From Dyella_B sp036746095 (GTDB lineage Bacteria; Pseudomonadota; Gammaproteobacteria; Xanthomonadales; Rhodanobacteraceae), in the NCBI RefSeq assembly GCF_036746095.1, contig NZ_DAIOEU010000019.1:4083-68082 (forward strand): 64,000 bases of DNA, given 5' to 3'. The first letter of the stretch is position 1, and the number at the start of each line of letters is the position of its first letter. Below the pieces are notes generated by a model, which made no database searches, was not told the origin of the DNA, and saw nothing but the letters and a program-made list of their open reading frames with translations. Positions 41,833 to 53,077 of this stretch are shown here, piece by piece. A program made the translations under genes and the position numbers.

Positions 41833-43266
41833 TTACGCCTGCTCCATGTAGTCCAGGCATTGGCCGAACAAGCGCATCGCTTCCCGCAACTCGTTCACCG
41901 ACAGCCCGCAATAACCCAGCAACAAGCCCTGCCGCTGTGGCGCATGCACATACAGCGGACTCATCGGGTGAAGTCCCAGGCCATGTTCGTGCGCATAGGC
42001 GACCAGCGCTTCGCGACGTGGCGCATCATAGCCGCGGAGCCACACCACCAGGTGCATGCCGGCGGGCGTATCGGTGATCTCGACACGATCGCGCGCATGC
42101 TCCTGCAAACCGGCAATCAGCATGTCCCGTCGCGCCTTCAGCTCCTTGCGCGCTGCGCGCAGATGGCGCTCGAAGCCGCCATCTTCCATGAAGCGCGCCA
42201 AGGCCGCTTGCTCGATGACCGGGCAAACCATGTCCGTCAGGTATTTCGCGTTGAGGAAATCGTCGCGCAGCGCGGCCGGCATCACCATGTACGCGAGTCG
42301 CAAGCCACCGAACATTACCTTGGAAAACGTGCCGACATAGATCACGCGGTCCTGTTCGTCGAGCGAACGCAAGGCTGCCAGCGGATGAGCGTCGTAGCGG
42401 AATTCGCCGTCGTAATCGTCTTCCAGGATCCAGCATTGGTGGCGATCGGCGTAATGCAAAAGATCGAGCCTGCGCTGCATGGAAAGCACGGCGCCGGTAG
42501 GAAAATGATGCGAAGGCGTGACGTAAATCAGGCGCGGCGATTGCTCGGGAAGCTCGCTGCAAATCAATCCGTGCTCGTCCGTGCATACGCTGACCAGCTC
42601 GGCGCCATGTGCAGCCAACGCTTGGTGCGCTAGAAAATAGTGCGGCTCTTCCAGCACCACGGAATCGCCTTCATTCACCAGCACCCGCGCAGCCAGGGTA
42701 ATAGCCTGTTGCGTACCCGTGACGATCAGCACGTCGTCCGGTTCCGCCTGCACGCCGCGGCGACGCGCCAGGTACTCACAAGTCTGCTTGCGCAGCGCGC
42801 CGAGCCCCGCCAGTTCCACCGCGTTGAGGCGGGTATACACGGCCGCGCGGGCAAGTTGCCGCCCCCACGCATTGTTGAGCGTGGGATTGATCATCGGATA
42901 ACCGTATTCCAAGTTGTAACGCAGGCCCCGATGCATGCGCGGGATATCCCAGTTGCGCACCTTGCGCGCCCGTTCTGCATAGCGGGAAGGCGCATCAATG
43001 TCGGTGCGCGCGTGATGCACCAGCGGCCTGGCTTGCAGATGGCTGACGAAGCTGCCCGAGCCTACCCGGCCGTCGATAAAGCCTTCCGCACGCAGCTGTT
43101 CGTAAGCGGCGAGTACGGTGGTACGCGAAATCTCCAGCTCGTGCGCCAATTCACGCGTGGGTGGCAGCTGCGTGCCCGCAGCAATGCGGCCGTCGAGAAT
43201 GGATGTTTTCAGTGCACGCGTCAGCTGATCGTAAAGCGGACCCCGCCCGTCGAGTTCTAGAAACAC
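41833..43266 (-). CDS. MocR/PdxR-type regulator (GntR HTH fused to aminotransferase)
   Basis: Chimeric PLP-dependent transcription factor. N-terminal GntR helix-turn-helix: PLYDQLTRALKTSILDGRIAAGTQLPPTRELAHELEISRTTVLAAYEQLRAEGFIDGRVGSGSFVS. C-terminal fold-type I domain binds PLP (VTGTQQAITLAARVLV, DDYDGEFRYD, and the Lys in VGTFSKVMFGGLRLAYMV). 477 aa from a GTG at 43266, chosen because AGGAGG sits 7 bases before it; an ATG at 43293 would include the ribosome site in the coding part. Direct repeats upstream are candidate operators. Confidence 0.9.
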   Translation of the reverse strand: MFLELDGRGPLYDQLTRALKTSILDGRIAAGTQLPPTRELAHELEISRTTVLAAYEQLRAEGFIDGRVGSGSFVSHLQARPLVHHARTDIDAPSRYAERARKVRNWDIPRMHRGLRYNLEYGYPMINPTLNNAWGRQLARAAVYTRLNAVELAGLGALRKQTCEYLARRRGVQAEPDDVLIVTGTQQAITLAARVLVNEGDSVVLEEPHYFLAHQALAAHGAELVSVCTDEHGLICSELPEQSPRLIYVTPSHHFPTGAVLSMQRRLDLLHYADRHQCWILEDDYDGEFRYDAHPLAALRSLDEQDRVIYVGTFSKVMFGGLRLAYMVMPAALRDDFLNAKYLTDMVCPVIEQAALARFMEDGGFERHLRAARKELKARRDMLIAGLQEHARDRVEITDTPAGMHLVVWLRGYDAPRREALVAYAHEHGLGLHPMSPLYVHAPQRQGLLLGYCGLSVNELREAMRLFGQCLDYMEQA

Positions 43267-43286
43267 GCAACGCCCTCCTAATGGCC

Positions 43287-43369
43287 CTAACAAAATAAGG
43301 GCAATTGGCTATGGAGGCCATGTGCCGACTTTCATAGTCTGGACCGGTCGCAGGGCTCGCTAACAAAAT
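43287..43369. promoter_or_regulatory. Direct repeats CTAACAAAAT, candidate MocR operator
   Basis: Two exact 10-bp copies, at 43287-43296 and 43360-43369, same orientation, 73 bases apart, in the divergent region of the MocR gene and the membrane-protein gene. MocR regulators typically bind direct repeats; the role is inferred. Confidence 0.5.
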
Positions 43370-43512
43370 TTTATCGTCAGATCCTCCCCAGGCAGACGAA
43401 CCCGGCGGCGACGGCGTCTCCCTCACTTCCCGCTCCCGCGAAGCAGTTGTCCCACGCAACGCTTCGCGGGCTTTTCTCGGCTGGCATCTTCGTTCTGATC
43501 GAGTGATAACCC

Positions 43513-43998
43513 ATGTCAGTACCTTTTGATCCTTGCGCGCCCGGGCATTTGCGCGCGCATCCCACCTTGCTGTTTGCCGCATTGGTTATCGTGGTGCTCG
43601 CCACGGCGGATCTTCTGTTTGCATGTTCGTTCTGGTATGCGCTGTATCGCGTGCCGCCCATGCGCATCCTGCAGAACATCGCTGCGGGCTTGCTGGGCAA
43701 GCGTGCCTTTCTCGGTAGCGGCACGATAGCGCTGGGCGCGCTGCTGCACTACGTCATCATGAGCGTGATGGTAAGTGTGTATTACCTCGCCAGCCGGCGC
43801 GTGGATGCGTTAGTCGAGCAACCCTGGTTGTATGGCTGCTTGTATGGGGTGGGGCTTTTCGTGGTGATGAATTTGATTGTCGTGCCGCTGTCGGCGGTGC
43901 CGAAAACGCCGGTGCCGACGAGCTGGGTGGCCAGCAGCATCGTGGTGCATGTGATCATCGGCCTGGTGATTGCCTTGAGCCTGCGACGAGCGGGGTAA
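43513..43998 (+). CDS. Four-helix membrane protein of unknown function
   Basis: 161 aa with about four transmembrane stretches (LLFAALVIVVLATADLLFA, LGALLHYVIMSVMVSVYYL, YGCLYGVGLFVVMNLIVVPL, SSIVVHVIIGLVIALSL). A polar loop RVPPMRILQNIAAGLLGKRAFLGSG lies after the first helix. I do not recognise the family. Divergent from the MocR-type regulator, which probably controls it. No other gene shares its strand nearby. Confidence 0.75.
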   Translation: MSVPFDPCAPGHLRAHPTLLFAALVIVVLATADLLFACSFWYALYRVPPMRILQNIAAGLLGKRAFLGSGTIALGALLHYVIMSVMVSVYYLASRRVDALVEQPWLYGCLYGVGLFVVMNLIVVPLSAVPKTPVPTSWVASSIVVHVIIGLVIALSLRRAG

Positions 43999-44020
43999 TC
44001 GCTGCCTCAAACGGAGAGCG

Positions 44021-44878
44021 TCAGCGCGATGCCTTCTGAAACGGATGTTCGCGCAACCATTTGGTGGCGATCCATTTCTCGCCTTTCTCCACCGGCAACC
44101 CGGCGTGCAGTGATGCCTCGTCGCCGGTGTCGTAAGCGAAATAGACGGCCGAACCACGCAGCGCCGTGACCGTAAGGCCCACTTCCGGAAAGGCCGTGCC
44201 GCCGCCTGCATCAGGCGTGTTCAAGTACATCACCAGGCTGGCAATGCGTTGACCGCCTTGGGCCGTGATGGCGGCAAACCCGGGTTGGTCGGGATTGAAC
44301 CAGTCGTAGTGCGCGTCATATTGCTGGCCAGGACGATAATGCAACACCTGCAAGCCTTCGCCGTGATCAACCGGAATGCTGAGCATGGTGGCGATGCGTT
44401 GTTCGATGCGTTGGATCAACGGTGTTTCGCCAATGGTGAAGAACATGCCTTCGCTGGTGCGGCGCGCATCGATCTGCTGCTTGCCGGCGCTGTCGACCGT
44501 CTTGGCACGTTGCAGGCGTGGCGTGGCCTGCTCGATCAACGCCGTGCATTCGTCGGCAGAAAGAAAATCATTGAGCACGCGCAGCGCTGGCGATTCCATG
44601 CTGAGACCCACCTGGACGGTATGGCCATTGACCACCAGCCGCGGTGCTTGCGGATGCCGTGTGCGTCGGCCCTGGCTTTTGGGCGCGGGTGCTTGCGTAT
44701 GTGCATCCAGTGCCGCCATCGGCATGTTCAACACGGAGGCGACGATGCTGCGGCTTTGCCGCGGGTCGTAGCCGGTCTCCTGCATCATCTTCAACACGAT
44801 GTCGACGCTGTGGCCTGCACGCGTGGTGGTGAGAATCCATTCGCGGAGCTCGGGGCGTATCGGGAGGTGCGATTTCAT
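44021..44878 (-). CDS. 2OG-Fe(II) oxygenase, prolyl 4-hydroxylase-like
   Basis: Cytosolic dioxygenase using 2-oxoglutarate, O2 and Fe(II). The double-stranded beta-helix shows the iron ligands in YDAHYDWF (His-x-Asp) and SLHAGLPVEKGEKWIATKWLRE (distal His, and Lys for 2OG). Preceded by VLNDFLSADECTALIEQA and RTSEGMFF, the P4H layout. The N-terminal ~75 residues (LREWILTTTRAGHSVDIVLKMMQETGYDPRQSRSIV) are an extra helical domain. 285 aa. The protein substrate is unknown; proline-rich EF-P-like targets occur for bacterial homologues. Confidence 0.88.
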   Translation of the reverse strand: MKSHLPIRPELREWILTTTRAGHSVDIVLKMMQETGYDPRQSRSIVASVLNMPMAALDAHTQAPAPKSQGRRTRHPQAPRLVVNGHTVQVGLSMESPALRVLNDFLSADECTALIEQATPRLQRAKTVDSAGKQQIDARRTSEGMFFTIGETPLIQRIEQRIATMLSIPVDHGEGLQVLHYRPGQQYDAHYDWFNPDQPGFAAITAQGGQRIASLVMYLNTPDAGGGTAFPEVGLTVTALRGSAVYFAYDTGDEASLHAGLPVEKGEKWIATKWLREHPFQKASR

Positions 44879-44910
44879 GGCGCGATTTTAGCCGCTGCAT
44901 CGTAAGCGCG

Positions 44911-44976
44911 CGTAGGCTGGGATGAAATCCCAGCTTTTGGCCGGCACATGATGCTGGGATTTCATCCCTGCCTACG
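44911..44976. repeat. Extragenic palindrome (GTAGGCTGGGAT type)
   Basis: Arms 44911-44934 (CGTAGGCTGGGATGAAATCC and CAGC) and 44953-44976 in inverse, near-perfect over 24 bases. Same core as 19926-19980. Sits between the oxygenase start and the peptidase end. Confidence 0.7.
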
Positions 44977-45021
44977 TCGCCAGCGCCCCCCCCTGTGCGA
45001 GCAGAGGGCGCGGTAACGCGC

Positions 45022-47148
45022 TTACTTCAATCGATCCCACAGGAACTCATAAGCCAATGCGTGCATATACGCCGCCTGCTTGTTGTCCGCGCCGGCGCCG
45101 TGGCCGCCTTCGGTGTTCTCGTAGAACCATACGTTCTTGTAACCCATGCCTTCCATCTTCGCCGCCATCTTGCGCGCCTGCACCGGCCCGACGCGATCGT
45201 CGCTGGTGGTGGTGTAGAACAGCACGGAAGGATAAGTCGCATCGGCTTTGACGTTCTGGTAAGGCGAGAACGTCTTGATGAAAGCCCACTGCTTGGGATC
45301 GTCCGGATTGCCGTATTCGGCGATCCACGAGGCGCCCGCGGAAAGATGCACGTAGCGTTTCATATCCAGCAGTGGCACTTCGCAGGCGATGGCGCCGAAC
45401 AGCTGTGGATACAGCGTCAGCATGTTGCCCATCAGCAGGCCGCCGTTGCTGCCGCCTTCGGCGCCCAGGTGTTTGGATGAGGTAACGCCACGCTTGATCA
45501 GGTCACTCGCCACAGCTGAAAAGTCCTCGTACGCACGCGGGCGATTCGCTTGCAGTGCAGCCTGGTGCCAGCGCGGGCCGTATTCGCCACCGCCGCGGAT
45601 ATTGGCGATCACGTAGACGCCGCCGCGATCCAGCCAGGCACGGCCGATGCTGCCGCTGTAGAACGGCTGCAGCGAGACCTCGAAACCGCCGTAGCCGTAG
45701 AGCAGGGTGCGATGGCTACCGTCGAGCTTGAGGTTCTTCGGGGCGATCTCGAAGTAGGGCACCTGCGTGCCGTCCTTGGAGGTGACGAAGTGCTGGCTTA
45801 CCTCGTATTTCGACGCGTCGAAGAACGCCGGGCTCTGCTTGATCGCCTGCGCCTGGCCATCATCCAGCACGCCACGTTCCAGCGATGACGGCGTCAGGAA
45901 GCCGGTCACGCTGAGCCAGTACTCGTCGCTGTGGTCCGGATCCGTGTCCACCACCGAGACGGTGCTGAACTTGGGTGCGCCTGGCATGTCTTCGCGTGCC
46001 CAGGTGCCGTCGGTTTTTGGCGTGAGCACATCTAGGCGGCTCTTGACGTCGTCCATGATGTCGAGAATCAGGTGATGCTGCGTCCACGCATAATTCGACA
46101 GGGCCGTGTGCTGGTCCGGTGCGAACAGCGTGGTGAACTGGCGCTTGCCGGCCATGAAATCATCGAACTTGATGGCGATCAGCGCACCAGAGGGGTACGT
46201 GTTGCCGCCCACCGTCCATGCGTTGCGCAACTGCACCAACAGCCATTCACGATGCGGATCGACCATCGCGGCGTCCGCCGGCACGTCCAGATGGATCAGC
46301 TTGCCGTCCTTGAGCTGATACGTGTCGCTGTGAAAGAAGTCGTGCGCGACGCTAACGAAATCACGTTCGAAGCCTGGCGTGCGGTCGTGATTGGCGCTGA
46401 CGGCAAGGTCCTCCATCTTGCCTTCGTACACCGTGGTGGCTGCGCTCAGTGGCGTGCCCCGCTTCCACACTTTCGCAATGCGCGGATAACTCGACGTGGT
46501 CATGGAGCCGGGTCCAAAATCGGTGCCCACATAAATGTGGTCCTGATCGATCCAGCCGACCTGCGTCTTGGCCACCGGCAAGCGGAAACCGTCTTGCACG
46601 AATGACTTGCTGGGAATGTCGAACTCGCGCATTTCCACCGCATCGCCCCCATCCGGGGACAGGTTGAGCAGGCAGCGCTTGTAGTCGGGCTTCAGGCAAT
46701 CGCTGCCTTTGAATACCCAGCGCTTGCCTTCGGCCTTGTTTAGCGCGTCGATATCCAGCAGCACATCCCACTTGGGCTCGGCTTTGCGATATTCCTCCAG
46801 CGTGGTACGGCGCCAGAGTCCGCGCGGATGCTCCTTGTCCTGCCAGAAGTTGTAGAGGTAATCGCCGCGCCGTTCCACGTAGGGAATGCGTGCATCGGAA
46901 TCGAGCACTTCCAGGATGCGGTCGCGCGTATGCGCAAAGGCCGGGTTGTCGGCGAACTGCTTCTGGGTGACGGCGTTCTGGGCCTTTACCCAGTCCATCG
47001 CACGCGTGCCGTGGATGTCTTCCAGCCAGAGGTAAGGATCGTCGGAACTTGCAGCGGCGCCGGGCGCCGGAGTGTCTTGGGCTTGGGTCATGCCGCCCAT
47101 TATGACGGCGAGCGCCAGCGCCAGCCGTGTCGATGTTTTCCAACTCAT
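45022..47148 (-). CDS. Prolyl oligopeptidase (S9A), exported
   Basis: Serine peptidase cutting after proline in small peptides. Signal peptide at start (MSWKTSTRLALALAVIMGGMTQA-QD), so periplasmic. Beta-propeller part DDPYLWLEDIHGTRAMDWVKAQN, YLYNFWQDKEHPRGLWRRTTLEEY; catalytic domain LLYGYGGFEVSLQPFY, NIRGGGEYGPRWHQ, nucleophile GGSNGGLLMG, Asp in SDDRVGPVQA and His in TEGGHGAGADN. 708 aa. Start 47148 set by GGGAGGGAAGG. Monocistronic. Confidence 0.92.
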   Translation of the reverse strand: MSWKTSTRLALALAVIMGGMTQAQDTPAPGAAASSDDPYLWLEDIHGTRAMDWVKAQNAVTQKQFADNPAFAHTRDRILEVLDSDARIPYVERRGDYLYNFWQDKEHPRGLWRRTTLEEYRKAEPKWDVLLDIDALNKAEGKRWVFKGSDCLKPDYKRCLLNLSPDGGDAVEMREFDIPSKSFVQDGFRLPVAKTQVGWIDQDHIYVGTDFGPGSMTTSSYPRIAKVWKRGTPLSAATTVYEGKMEDLAVSANHDRTPGFERDFVSVAHDFFHSDTYQLKDGKLIHLDVPADAAMVDPHREWLLVQLRNAWTVGGNTYPSGALIAIKFDDFMAGKRQFTTLFAPDQHTALSNYAWTQHHLILDIMDDVKSRLDVLTPKTDGTWAREDMPGAPKFSTVSVVDTDPDHSDEYWLSVTGFLTPSSLERGVLDDGQAQAIKQSPAFFDASKYEVSQHFVTSKDGTQVPYFEIAPKNLKLDGSHRTLLYGYGGFEVSLQPFYSGSIGRAWLDRGGVYVIANIRGGGEYGPRWHQAALQANRPRAYEDFSAVASDLIKRGVTSSKHLGAEGGSNGGLLMGNMLTLYPQLFGAIACEVPLLDMKRYVHLSAGASWIAEYGNPDDPKQWAFIKTFSPYQNVKADATYPSVLFYTTTSDDRVGPVQARKMAAKMEGMGYKNVWFYENTEGGHGAGADNKQAAYMHALAYEFLWDRLK

Positions 47149-47292
47149 GCCTTCCCTCCCATGGTGGTGGCGGGCCGCGCCCGCGCGGAACGGCCAGCAT
47201 GCATGGCGACCTCGATGGAGGGAATAGGCAAGAGGATGGGCACAGGAGGGCAAGGCCTGCAGCGCCTTGTCCTCCTGTGCTGTTTTACGCAG

Positions 47293-49317
<2,025 letters not shown>

Positions 49318-49372
49318 CGGTGCCTCCCCATCGTTGGTTGAACCAAGTGATCTGAAGCCGACTGATTGGGGC

Positions 49373-49378
49373 AGTATA
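49373..49378 (-). promoter_or_regulatory. -10-like TATACT upstream of hppA
   Basis: On the minus strand TATACT lies 56 bases before the hppA ATG in the 223-bp pfp-hppA gap. The -35 is weak. Suggests hppA can be made separately from pfp. Confidence 0.35.
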
Positions 49379-49540
49379 GACAGAGGTTCGCGATTTATTC
49401 GTTGTGCGTCGCAGCGGTCATGCGGGTGCGGCAATGTGTGCGCGACACCTCGGAATGACACAGGGATGCGCTGCTTTTCAAATGCAGGAAGCAGGGCATC
49501 CCAGGCCTTCTCGATGTATGGGCCGCGTGAAGCGCGGGAT

Positions 49541-50809
49541 TCAGGCAAAGGCGGGCAGCTTCGCCGCCACCAGATGGTTTTTCAGCGACGCATACTTGGG
49601 CAGGCCCTCGCGTCCATATGGCGGCGGCGCTTCGCCGCGAATCAGCGGTGACAGATAACGTCGCGCGGCAGCGGTGATGCCGAAGCCATCGCGTGCGATG
49701 AATTTGTCCGGCATCTTCTTTTCATGATTGGCGATCCTGCGCAACGGTGCCGGTTCCAGTTTCCAGCGATACGGTTCGTCGGACGTGCGCACGATCACCG
49801 GCATCACCGCGTTCATGCCCGCCAACGCGTAATCCACGGCGGCCTTGCCGACCGCATAGGCTTGGTCGGCGTCGGCCTTGGATGCCAGGTGGCGTGCTGA
49901 GCGCTGCAGGTAATCCGGCAAGGCCCAGTGATATTTGTAACCAAGCCTCTCCTTCACCAGCGCAGCCAGCACCGGCGCCACGCCGCCAAGTTGCGCATGG
50001 CCGAACGCGTCGCGCGTGCCGGCTTCGGCCAGGAACTGGCCTTCGGCATTCTTGATGCCTTCGGAGGCCACCACCGTGCACCAGCCCACGCGTTCCACCG
50101 TGGCTTTTACCTTGGCGAGGAAGGCGGCTTCGTCGAACACGCGCTCGGGGAACAGGATGATGTGCGGCGGCGCATCGTTGCCTTCGCCGGCCAGACCTGA
50201 TGCAGCAGCGATCCAGCCGGCATGGCGGCCCATCACTTCCAGAATGAACACCTTGGTGGACGTATCGGCCATCGAGGCGACGTCCAGGCTTGCCTCCAGC
50301 GTGGACACCGCCGTGTATTTCGCCACCGAGCCAAAGCCCGGGCAGCAGTCGGTCACCGCCAGGTCGTTGTCCACCGTCTTGGGCACGCCGATGCAGCGAA
50401 TGTCGTAATCCATGGCTTGGCCGAGCTGTGAAATCTTCAGCGCCGTATCGGCCGAATCGTTGCCGCCGTTGTAGAGGAACCAGCGGATGTCATGGGCGCG
50501 GAAGACGTCGATCAACCGCTCGTACTCGGCGCGATTGGCCTCCAGCGATTTCAGTTTGTAGCGGCAGGAGCCGAACGCACCGCCCGGGGTGTGCCTGAGC
50601 GCGGCAATGGCGGATGCCGTCTCTCTGGTGGTATCGATCAGCTGCTCACGCAATGCGCCCAGGATGCCGTTGTGCGCCGCATACACCGGAACGCGGTGAG
50701 CGCGTGCCGTCTGGATCACGCCTGCGGCCGTGGCATTGATCACGGCGGTGACGCCGCCGGACTGGGCATACAGCAGACGACCGGTAACGGGACGTGCTTT
50801 CGACTTCAT
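49541..50809 (-). CDS. pfp: PPi-dependent 6-phosphofructokinase
   Basis: Reversible phosphorylation of fructose 6-phosphate with PPi rather than ATP. GGND (in YNGGNDSADTA) and PKTVDND (in GVPKTVDNDL) carry the Asp and Lys that mark PPi specificity, where ATP enzymes have GGDGS and GTIDND. Also MGRHAGWIAAASGLA for sugar phosphate. 422 aa. In relatives of Xanthomonas this enzyme replaces ATP-PFK. Divergent from adk; hppA downstream on the same strand, so one PPi-centred locus. Confidence 0.93.
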   Translation of the reverse strand: MKSKARPVTGRLLYAQSGGVTAVINATAAGVIQTARAHRVPVYAAHNGILGALREQLIDTTRETASAIAALRHTPGGAFGSCRYKLKSLEANRAEYERLIDVFRAHDIRWFLYNGGNDSADTALKISQLGQAMDYDIRCIGVPKTVDNDLAVTDCCPGFGSVAKYTAVSTLEASLDVASMADTSTKVFILEVMGRHAGWIAAASGLAGEGNDAPPHIILFPERVFDEAAFLAKVKATVERVGWCTVVASEGIKNAEGQFLAEAGTRDAFGHAQLGGVAPVLAALVKERLGYKYHWALPDYLQRSARHLASKADADQAYAVGKAAVDYALAGMNAVMPVIVRTSDEPYRWKLEPAPLRRIANHEKKMPDKFIARDGFGITAAARRYLSPLIRGEAPPPYGREGLPKYASLKNHLVAAKLPAFA

Positions 50810-51003
50810 GGGCTGCTTTCTCCGAAGGCATATGACAATTCGACGTCAGTCACGGATCACATATTTATCAAGCAGTTGCTGTGAATTGGAGGCGTTTGTC
50901 GTTTGACGCCACCCCCCACAGACGCTACCTTGACCGGCATTCATCTGGGAATCTCGGGGAACTGCCGCAGTGTGCGACAGAACGCGGGATCTTGTGGAGA
51001 TTT

Positions 51004-51588
51004 ATGCGACTCGTCCTTCTTGGCGCGCCCGGCTCGGGCAAGGGTACCCAGGCGGCTCGGCTGAAGGCCGATCTCGGCGTGCCGCACATCTCGACCGGCG
51101 ACATGTTGCGCGCGGCGGTGAAAGCAGGCACCCCGCTCGGCATGAAGGCCAAGGCTGTCATGGACGCCGGCCAACTGGTCTCCGATGACATCCTGCTCGG
51201 CATGCTGGAGGAACGCCTGGCCGAGCCCGACACGCGGCCCGGCTTCATCCTCGATGGCTACCCGCGCAACCTTGCGCAGGCCGATGCACTGGATCACCTG
51301 CTGGCCAAGATCGGCCAGCCGCTGGATGCGGTGGTGAAACTGGACGTGCCGAGCGAAGTGATCATCAAGCGCTGCGAAATCCGCTTCGCCGCCGAACACC
51401 GCAAGGACGACGATCCGGTGGTCGTGCGCGATCGCCTCAAGGTCTACGCCGAGCAGACCGCGCCGGTGGCCGATTTCTATGCACGCCTCGGCAAGCTGCA
51501 GGTGGTGGATGGGGTCGGTGAGCTGGACGACGTCACCGCGCGCGTGAAGCGTGCGCTGGCGAATGAGGCGGTGGCGGCGAACAGCTGA
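51004..51588 (+). CDS. adk: Adenylate kinase, short form
   Basis: Interconverts AMP, ADP and ATP. P-loop GAPGSGKGT (7-15), AMP site HISTGDMLRAAVKAGTPLG, GFILDGYPRN, and RDRLKVYAEQTAPVADFY. 194 aa: the zinc-type LID insert is absent, giving the short form known in Xanthomonadales. Start at 51004 (GGAGA upstream); 41 further upstream codons are open but atypical. mpl follows after 60 bp on the same strand. Confidence 0.93.
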   Translation: MRLVLLGAPGSGKGTQAARLKADLGVPHISTGDMLRAAVKAGTPLGMKAKAVMDAGQLVSDDILLGMLEERLAEPDTRPGFILDGYPRNLAQADALDHLLAKIGQPLDAVVKLDVPSEVIIKRCEIRFAAEHRKDDDPVVVRDRLKVYAEQTAPVADFYARLGKLQVVDGVGELDDVTARVKRALANEAVAANS

Positions 51589-51648
51589 TCTGCACTGCTT
51601 GCTCCCCTTTCCCTCCGGGAGTGGGGCTTAAGACCACACAGGCTATTC

Positions 51649-53004
51649 ATGCGTCTGCACATCCTCGGCATTTGCGGCACCTTCATGGGCGGCGTCGCCG
51701 CCTTGGCACGCGAACTCGGCGAAACGGTGGAAGGCTCCGATGCCAACGTCTACCCGCCGATGAGCACGCAGCTCGAGGCGCTCGGCATCGGGTTGATGCA
51801 AGGCTACAGGGCCGAACATCTGCAGCCGGCGCCCGACTTGGTCATCGTCGGCAATGCGATGACGCGCGGCAATCCCGCCGTGGAATACATGCTCAACGAG
51901 CAGTTGCGCTACGTATCCGGCCCGCAATGGCTGGGCGAGCGTTTGCTGGTCCAGCGCGAAGTGCTGGCCGTGGCAGGCACGCACGGCAAGACCACCACCA
52001 CCAGCCTGCTGGCGCATTTGCTCGACAGCGCAGGCTTGGCGCCCGGCTTCCTGATCGGCGGCGTGCCCGGCAACTTCGGCATTTCCGCGCGGCTGGGGCA
52101 GGGCAGGCATTTCGTGATCGAGGCTGACGAATACGACAGCGCGTTTTTCGACAAGCGCTCGAAATTCGTGCATTACCGGCCGCGCATTGCGATCCTCAAT
52201 AACCTCGAATACGACCATGCCGACATTTTTCCGGACGTCGCCTCGATCCAGCGCCAATTCCACCACCTGGTGCGCACGGTGCCGGGCAACGGCAAGCTGA
52301 TCGTCAATGCGCACGATGCGTATCTTGCGAATGTGCTGGCGATGGGTTGCTGGACGCCGGTGGAAACCTTCGGCATCGGCAAGGGCGACTGGCAGGCACG
52401 CCTGATCGAAGCGGATGGTTCGCACTTCGCCGTGCAATACAAAGGCGAAGCCATCGGCGAAGTGACCTGGCCGCTGCTTGGTGATCACAGCGTGATGAAT
52501 GCGCTCGCCGCGCTCGCCGCTGCAACAGCGGCAGGCGCTGACCCGCGCGCGTTGCTGCCGGCGTTTGGCGCTTTCCAGAGCGTGAAGCGACGCATGGAAG
52601 TGGTTGGCGAAGTCGATGGCGTGCGTGTCTACGACGATTTCGCGCATCACCCTACCGCCATCGCCACCACCCTGGCCGGTTTGCGCGCAAAAGTGGGCAA
52701 GGCGCGCATCCTGGTGGCGCTGGAACCGCGCTCCAATTCCATGCGCTTGGGCGCGCATGCCGAAGCCCTGGCGCCTTCACTGGCCGATGCCGATGTGGTG
52801 GTGTTTCTGCATCGCCCCGAATTGCCGTGGGATGCGCGACGGGTGACCGACGCGTTGCACGGACGTGCCAGCACGGCACCCAGCGTTGACGACTTGCTCG
52901 CTGCGCTGAAAGCACAAACGCACAACGGCGACCACGTGGTGTTCATGTCCAACGGCGGCTTCGAGAACGCACCGCGTCGCTTCGTCGAAGCGCTCGCTCC
53001 GTAG
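51649..53004 (+). CDS. mpl: Murein tripeptide ligase Mpl
   Basis: Recycles L-Ala-gamma-D-Glu-meso-DAP by joining it to UDP-MurNAc in the cytosol. Mur-ligase layout: MRLHILGICGTFMGGVAALARELG, ATP loop GTHGKTTTT (110-118), FVIEADEYDSAFFDKRSKFVHY, NNLEYDHADIF, and YDDFAHHPTAIATTLAGLR, a C-terminal signature of Mpl. 451 aa, normal. Downstream of adk, likely cotranscribed. Confidence 0.94.
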   Translation: MRLHILGICGTFMGGVAALARELGETVEGSDANVYPPMSTQLEALGIGLMQGYRAEHLQPAPDLVIVGNAMTRGNPAVEYMLNEQLRYVSGPQWLGERLLVQREVLAVAGTHGKTTTTSLLAHLLDSAGLAPGFLIGGVPGNFGISARLGQGRHFVIEADEYDSAFFDKRSKFVHYRPRIAILNNLEYDHADIFPDVASIQRQFHHLVRTVPGNGKLIVNAHDAYLANVLAMGCWTPVETFGIGKGDWQARLIEADGSHFAVQYKGEAIGEVTWPLLGDHSVMNALAALAAATAAGADPRALLPAFGAFQSVKRRMEVVGEVDGVRVYDDFAHHPTAIATTLAGLRAKVGKARILVALEPRSNSMRLGAHAEALAPSLADADVVVFLHRPELPWDARRVTDALHGRASTAPSVDDLLAALKAQTHNGDHVVFMSNGGFENAPRRFVEALAP

Positions 53005-53077
53005 GTTGGGTTAGCGCAGCGTAACCCAACCTATCACCACCGCATTGTTGGGTCGCGCTGCGCTAACCCAACCTATG
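53001..53077. repeat. Extragenic palindrome (GTAGGTTGGGTTAGCGCAGC)
   Basis: GTAGGTTGGGTTAGCGCAGC followed by GTAACCCAACCTA, itself palindromic, then an inverted near copy at 53045-53077. Overlaps the mpl stop codon (TAG) and fills the gap to the convergent permease gene. A widely dispersed bacterial extragenic repeat type. Confidence 0.7.
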
